A stretch of 7,428 bases of DNA, taken from assembly GCA_002342785.1 (NCBI GenBank), contig DDQV01000109.1, positions 20,043-27,470 on the forward strand, given 5' to 3'. Shown here piece by piece: positions 4,759-7,428 of this stretch. A program made the translations under genes and the position numbers. The notes below the pieces were generated by a model that was not told the origin of the DNA, did no database searches, and was given only the letters and a program-made list of their open reading frames with translations. Every line of letters begins with the position of its first letter. The stretch's first letter is position 1. The DNA is from Fusobacteriaceae bacterium UBA2433. GTDB lineage: Bacteria; Fusobacteriota; Fusobacteriia; Fusobacteriales; Fusobacteriaceae.

Positions 4759-7428
4759 TTATACAAAACTGTGAATTAAACTCTCAACATCTTGTAATGA
4801 CCTAGTTATCATTATTTTTTCTTTAACTTGATTTACATTATCTAAATTATTTATTTTCCTTATATCAGGAATAAGATCCAAACTTACTTGACCAAATTTA
4901 ATTTCTAACATCCCTTCTATTCCTGTTACTAGACCTTTAATTTCTCTTGCATCACCTTGACTTTCTTTTAAAGAATTAAAAATATCTATATCTTCTTTTC
5001 TAATATTTTCAAGTACTTCTAAAACTATTTTTTTCACTTCTTCCTCCTCCTCAATATCGTCTATTTCAAATTGTTTTTCATCTTCAATTTTCTCAACTGG
5101 AATTATTATTTGTCCTTCTACTAAGTCTGTTTTTATAACTTTAGAAACAGGAATATTTATCTTTTTATTATCACTAGTTTCTTCAATAAATTCATTATTT
5201 ATTTTTTCTATCTCTTCTACTTTTCCAAATATTTCAACTGATTTATTATAAAATTTTATATAGTTATTAGAATCTTTTATATTGATAGATACATCTTTTA
5301 AATCCAATAAAGCATCTGTGTAAATCAATTTATTTTCTCCAAAAAATTCACGGTTATAACTACCTAAATTATTTAATCTATTTAAAATATCTTCTAAATC
5401 AGGTTTTGCAAGAGTATATTTTTTATTTATCATATTTACTGTAGCTTTTTTATAGGATTTACTTATGATTTCTTCTACAATACTATTAATTGTCATAGAT
5501 AAAACAATGTTATGACTTTTATCTATTTCCATTGCTTTTTTATAAAAATATATTGCTTTCTCAATATCTATTTCTTTATAAATATCACCTAAATCTCTAT
5601 ATACGCTAAATTTATTACTATAATCATAATATTCAAATTTATCTATCATCTTATTATATATATTTATAGCTAAATCAGTTTCTTCATCTTCTATAAACTT
5701 TTCTGCATTTCTATGCAGTTCTTTAAAATAATCTTCATCTAAAGTATCATTAAAGACTTCTTTAAAAACATCAGTATCTTTCCCTTTAAATAATTCTATT
5801 GCTTCATCTGCATATTTTCTTATATTATAAACATCTTTCACATTCAAATATGATAAAATTAAATCTTGATATAATTCATAACTATACTCTTCTGCTATAG
5901 GGTCTAGCGAATGATTTTTCAAAAATTCTATTATCTTCTCTATCTTTTCATTACATTCTTCCATATGACATATCTCTAAATAGCTTTTTTCTAATGACTT
6001 TACTCTACTCATTTTAGACTTTTCTCCTTCCTTTTTTGACTTTAATGAACTTAAATTGACGATAACTCTCTCTTTATTTATATTATTTTTTTTTTGACTT
6101 TTATCAAATGATACCATATACAGGTTATCCTGATTATTAATTAGTTTTTTTAACCTTTTCAAAGCTTTAACTTCTATCTGTCTAATCCTTTCCCTAGTTA
6201 CTTTAAATATTACACCAATTTCTTCTAAAGTTCGTGCGTACCCATCATCTAAACCATACCTAAATCTTATGACTTTCTCTTCTCTGTCTCTTAGTTTAAA
6301 TAGCATAATATTTAAGTGTTCTTTTAATAATATTTCTGCGACTTCTTCATATGGACTAGGTGTATTTTTATCTTCTATAAAATTTCCTAATTCAATGTCT
6401 CCTTGATTCCCTAGGAGAGTTTGTAATGAAATTGGATCTTGGTTCATATCTAAAATACTCTTTACTTTTTCAGTTTCCATTTCTAATCTACTAGCTAATA
6501 TATTTGATGTAGCCCCTTTTCCAGTTTCTTGTAAATAAATTCGAGCTTCTTTTTTTATTTTATTTATAGTTTCTACCATATGTACAGGAATCCTTATAGT
6601 TTTCCCTTGATCAGCAATAGCCCTTGTAATACGTTGTTTTATCCACCAAGTTGCATAAGTTGAAAATTTATATCCTTTTAAATACTCAAATTTTTCTACA
6701 GCTTTTATAAGTCCTAAATTTCCTTCTTGAACTAAATCCTCTATATCTAACCCTCTATTTGTATACTCTTTTGCTATATTTACTACTAATCTTAAATTAG
6801 CTTCTATAAGTTGGTTTTTAGCTTTCATATTCCCTTGATCTGATAATTTAGCTAACTCAATTTCCTCTGAATGATTTAAAAGCGAAATTCGTCCTATTTC
6901 CTTTAAATATATATTTAAAGAACTTCCAACTTGTAAATCAATATTTTTCAGACTAACTTTGCTTGCATTACTTATACTTCTGTATTCTTTTAATTTATCT
7001 AAAACACTCAAATAAATATCTTTTAATGACTTTAATTCAATATTTTTAATTTGAAGTTTACTATTTACTCTATCTAAATAAGTTATCCCTAACCAATCTG
7101 TTTTATGTTCTTCATCTATTTTAACTCTATCCATTTTAATTGATTTTTTACATAAAGAAATCATAAATTCTTCATTATATCTAACTTCAAAATAAGTCTG
7201 CTTGGGAAATAATTTATGAAGTTCATTTAAAACAAGTTTAAAATTATCCCTTTTAAAGAGTCTAATTTTAATAAAATTAATCTCGTTAATACTATAATCT
7301 TTTAATGAGTAATAACCCTTAGATTTTACTAGATATACAAGTTCTACTTTTTCTATTTCATCCATTAGAATTTTTTTTGTCAATTCACTTGATTTAAGGT
7401 TATGCAAAATAACGTCTTTATCTATAAT
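4759..7428 (-). CDS. DUF4391-like / primary-type sigma-70 / TPR-like / DUF4351-like fusion protein (5' end outside window)
   Basis: Probable RNA polymerase sigma factor fused to defence-type domains. Residues are numbered from the TTG at 7407. The frame stays open to the edge (IIDKDVIL), and these residues align with IPKEVIY of the next gene, so the true start lies outside the window, perhaps 15 codons upstream. Residues 1-144 resemble DUF4391 (EINF 42-45, LKDIYLSVLDKLKEY 128-142). Residues 163-424 are a full sigma-70: region 1.2 (YLKEIG), region 2 (DLVQEGNLGLIKAVEKF 224-240; YATWWIKQ 251-258), region 3 (RIPVHMVETINK), the 3.2 finger and the region 4.2 helix (VTRERIRQIE 403-412). Residues 470-735 are helical and TPR-like, clearest at 577-633. 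Residues 771-790 are acidic. Residues 815-882 resemble DUF4351. Region 1.1 is absent. The sigma assignment is very secure, the DUF4391 part good, the C-terminal labels tentative. It is the first visible gene of the operon. Confidence 0.9.
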   Translation of the reverse strand: MIDKDVILHNLKSSELTKKILMDEIEKVELVYLVKSKGYYSLKDYSINEINFIKIRLFKRDNFKLVLNELHKLFPKQTYFEVRYNEEFMISLCKKSIKMDRVKIDEEHKTDWLGITYLDRVNSKLQIKNIELKSLKDIYLSVLDKLKEYRSISNASKVSLKNIDLQVGSSLNIYLKEIGRISLLNHSEEIELAKLSDQGNMKAKNQLIEANLRLVVNIAKEYTNRGLDIEDLVQEGNLGLIKAVEKFEYLKGYKFSTYATWWIKQRITRAIADQGKTIRIPVHMVETINKIKKEARIYLQETGKGATSNILASRLEMETEKVKSILDMNQDPISLQTLLGNQGDIELGNFIEDKNTPSPYEEVAEILLKEHLNIMLFKLRDREEKVIRFRYGLDDGYARTLEEIGVIFKVTRERIRQIEVKALKRLKKLINNQDNLYMVSFDKSQKKNNINKERVIVNLSSLKSKKEGEKSKMSRVKSLEKSYLEICHMEECNEKIEKIIEFLKNHSLDPIAEEYSYELYQDLILSYLNVKDVYNIRKYADEAIELFKGKDTDVFKEVFNDTLDEDYFKELHRNAEKFIEDEETDLAINIYNKMIDKFEYYDYSNKFSVYRDLGDIYKEIDIEKAIYFYKKAMEIDKSHNIVLSMTINSIVEEIISKSYKKATVNMINKKYTLAKPDLEDILNRLNNLGSYNREFFGENKLIYTDALLDLKDVSINIKDSNNYIKFYNKSVEIFGKVEEIEKINNEFIEETSDNKKINIPVSKVIKTDLVEGQIIIPVEKIEDEKQFEIDDIEEEEEVKKIVLEVLENIRKEDIDIFNSLKESQGDAREIKGLVTGIEGMLEIKFGQVSLDLIPDIRKINNLDNVNQVKEKIMITRSLQDVESLIHSFV
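4762..4965 (-). other. DUF4351-like C-terminal segment of the fusion
   Basis: The last 68 residues (815-882) have the pattern of the DUF4351 module: a leucine-rich helix with KFG (GMLEIKFGQ), then a proline-containing helix (LDLIPDIRKI) and a closing SLQDVESLI. DUF4351 is usually found at the C terminus of Rpn/PD-(D/E)XK-type transposase-nuclease proteins. I see no nuclease motif upstream of it here. The assignment rests on pattern memory only. Confidence 0.45.
6024..6029 (-). promoter_or_regulatory. Possible internal ribosome binding site before an in-frame ATG
   Basis: AAGGAG lies inside a longer purine run (GGAAGGAGAA) and is followed after 11 bases by an in-frame ATG at 6012-6010 (Met466). 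Translation from there would make a 417-residue protein holding only the TPR-like, acidic and DUF4351-like parts. The spacing is a little long, and GAA/GGA/GAA codons for a charged linker could produce the match by chance, so the site is uncertain. Confidence 0.4.
6086..6095 (-). repeat. A10 homopolymer at the sigma/TPR domain junction
   Basis: Ten consecutive A residues on the coding strand span codons CAA AAA AAA AAT (Q438 to N441), just after sigma region 4. It is the longest homopolymer I noticed in the window. Insertion of one A gives an immediate TAA; loss of one A gives ATA ATA TAA. Either change ends the protein at about 440 residues and leaves the DUF4391-sigma half intact. Slippage by polymerase during replication or transcription is known at such tracts, but here it is only a possibility. 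Confidence 0.7.
6136..6921 (-). other. Complete sigma-70 core, regions 1.2 to 4.2
   Basis: The segment reads as a group 1/2 (RpoD-like) sigma factor. The aromatic and polar residues of region 2.3-2.4 that melt and read the -10 element are kept (W254, W255, Q258 and T261, equivalent to E. coli W433, W434, Q437 and T440), with a lysine at 257 and an arginine at 259 (alanine in E. coli). Region 4.2 keeps the TRERIRQIE helix that reads the -35 element. The region 2.1-2.2 core-binding helix (QEGNLGLIKAVEKF) and the region 3.2 finger (LGNFIED) are also present. By family knowledge this domain should bind core polymerase and recognise housekeeping-like promoters; that is inference. Confidence 0.92.
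6976..7428 (-). other. DUF4391-like domain of the sigma fusion
   Basis: This segment is the N-terminal domain of the fusion and is homologous along its whole length to the stand-alone DUF4391 protein at 4040-4729. Matching blocks include DKDVIL with PKEVIY, EINFIKIRL with EINFITIEL, LFPKQTYFEVRYNEE with FIPKATVLVFQYENQ, DWLGI with SWFII, and LKDIYLSVLDKLKEY with LKEFYDSILDRVKAF. The coiled-coil tail of the stand-alone form is missing, and sigma region 1.2 begins about 20 residues after the domain ends. The molecular function of DUF4391 is not known to me; the family is often found beside methyltransferases and helicases of restriction-like loci. Confidence 0.75.

Noticed and set aside
5038..5055. 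Repeat-like run of TTC/CTC triplets on the plus strand
   Set aside because: It encodes the acidic EEEEE stretch of the fusion protein; too short and irregular to call a variable repeat.
1..7428. CRISPR array, tRNA, insertion sequence or attachment site
   Set aside because: No spaced direct repeats, cloverleaf, transposase frame or terminal inverted repeats were seen; nearly every base lies in the five coding regions.

Overview
The window is a stretch of very AT-rich bacterial DNA. All genes lie on the minus strand and form one tight cluster, so transcription runs from high to low coordinates. The base composition, the strong AAGGAG-type ribosome sites and the protein style point to a low-GC anaerobe, Fusobacteriota or Clostridia. 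The sigma-factor segment reads to me more like a fusobacterial RpoD (for example the ETGKGA and MNQDPISLQT stretches), but that is recollection, not a search.

From right to left in the order of transcription: (1) 7428-4759 is a very large gene cut by the right edge. It encodes an unusual fusion: a DUF4391-like domain, a complete primary-type sigma-70 (regions 1.2 to 4.2), a helical TPR-like region, an acidic linker and a C-terminal segment like DUF4351. (2) 4729-4040 is a free-standing DUF4391 protein with the usual C-terminal coiled coil. It is a paralogue of the N-terminal domain of the fusion. (3) 4021-2978 is a SEFIR/TIR-domain protein, a probable NAD-cleaving or signalling effector. (4) 2967-1117 is the Mod subunit (adenine-N6 DNA methyltransferase) of a type III restriction-modification system. 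(5) 1103-33 is a Fic-domain AMP-transferase with an intact inhibitory motif and a C-terminal winged helix. The gaps between genes are 29, 18, 10 and 13 bases. No promoter, terminator, RNA gene, CRISPR array or mobile element is visible, and no gene-free stretch reaches even 50 bases.

Taken together this looks like part of an anti-phage defence operon built on a type III restriction-modification core. The Res nuclease/helicase is not in the window and would be expected just beyond the left edge. More genes may lie beyond the right edge.

The most notable point is the sigma factor. It keeps the promoter-reading and core-binding segments of a housekeeping sigma, but a DUF4391 domain stands where inhibitory region 1.1 normally sits, and a long sensor-like C-terminal half is added. 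At the junction after sigma region 4 there is a run of ten A residues on the coding strand; a slip of one base in either direction meets a stop within three codons. An in-frame ATG with a strong ribosome site follows about 75 bases later. The gene could therefore yield the whole fusion, a short DUF4391-sigma form and a separate C-terminal protein. This is inference and needs expression data.
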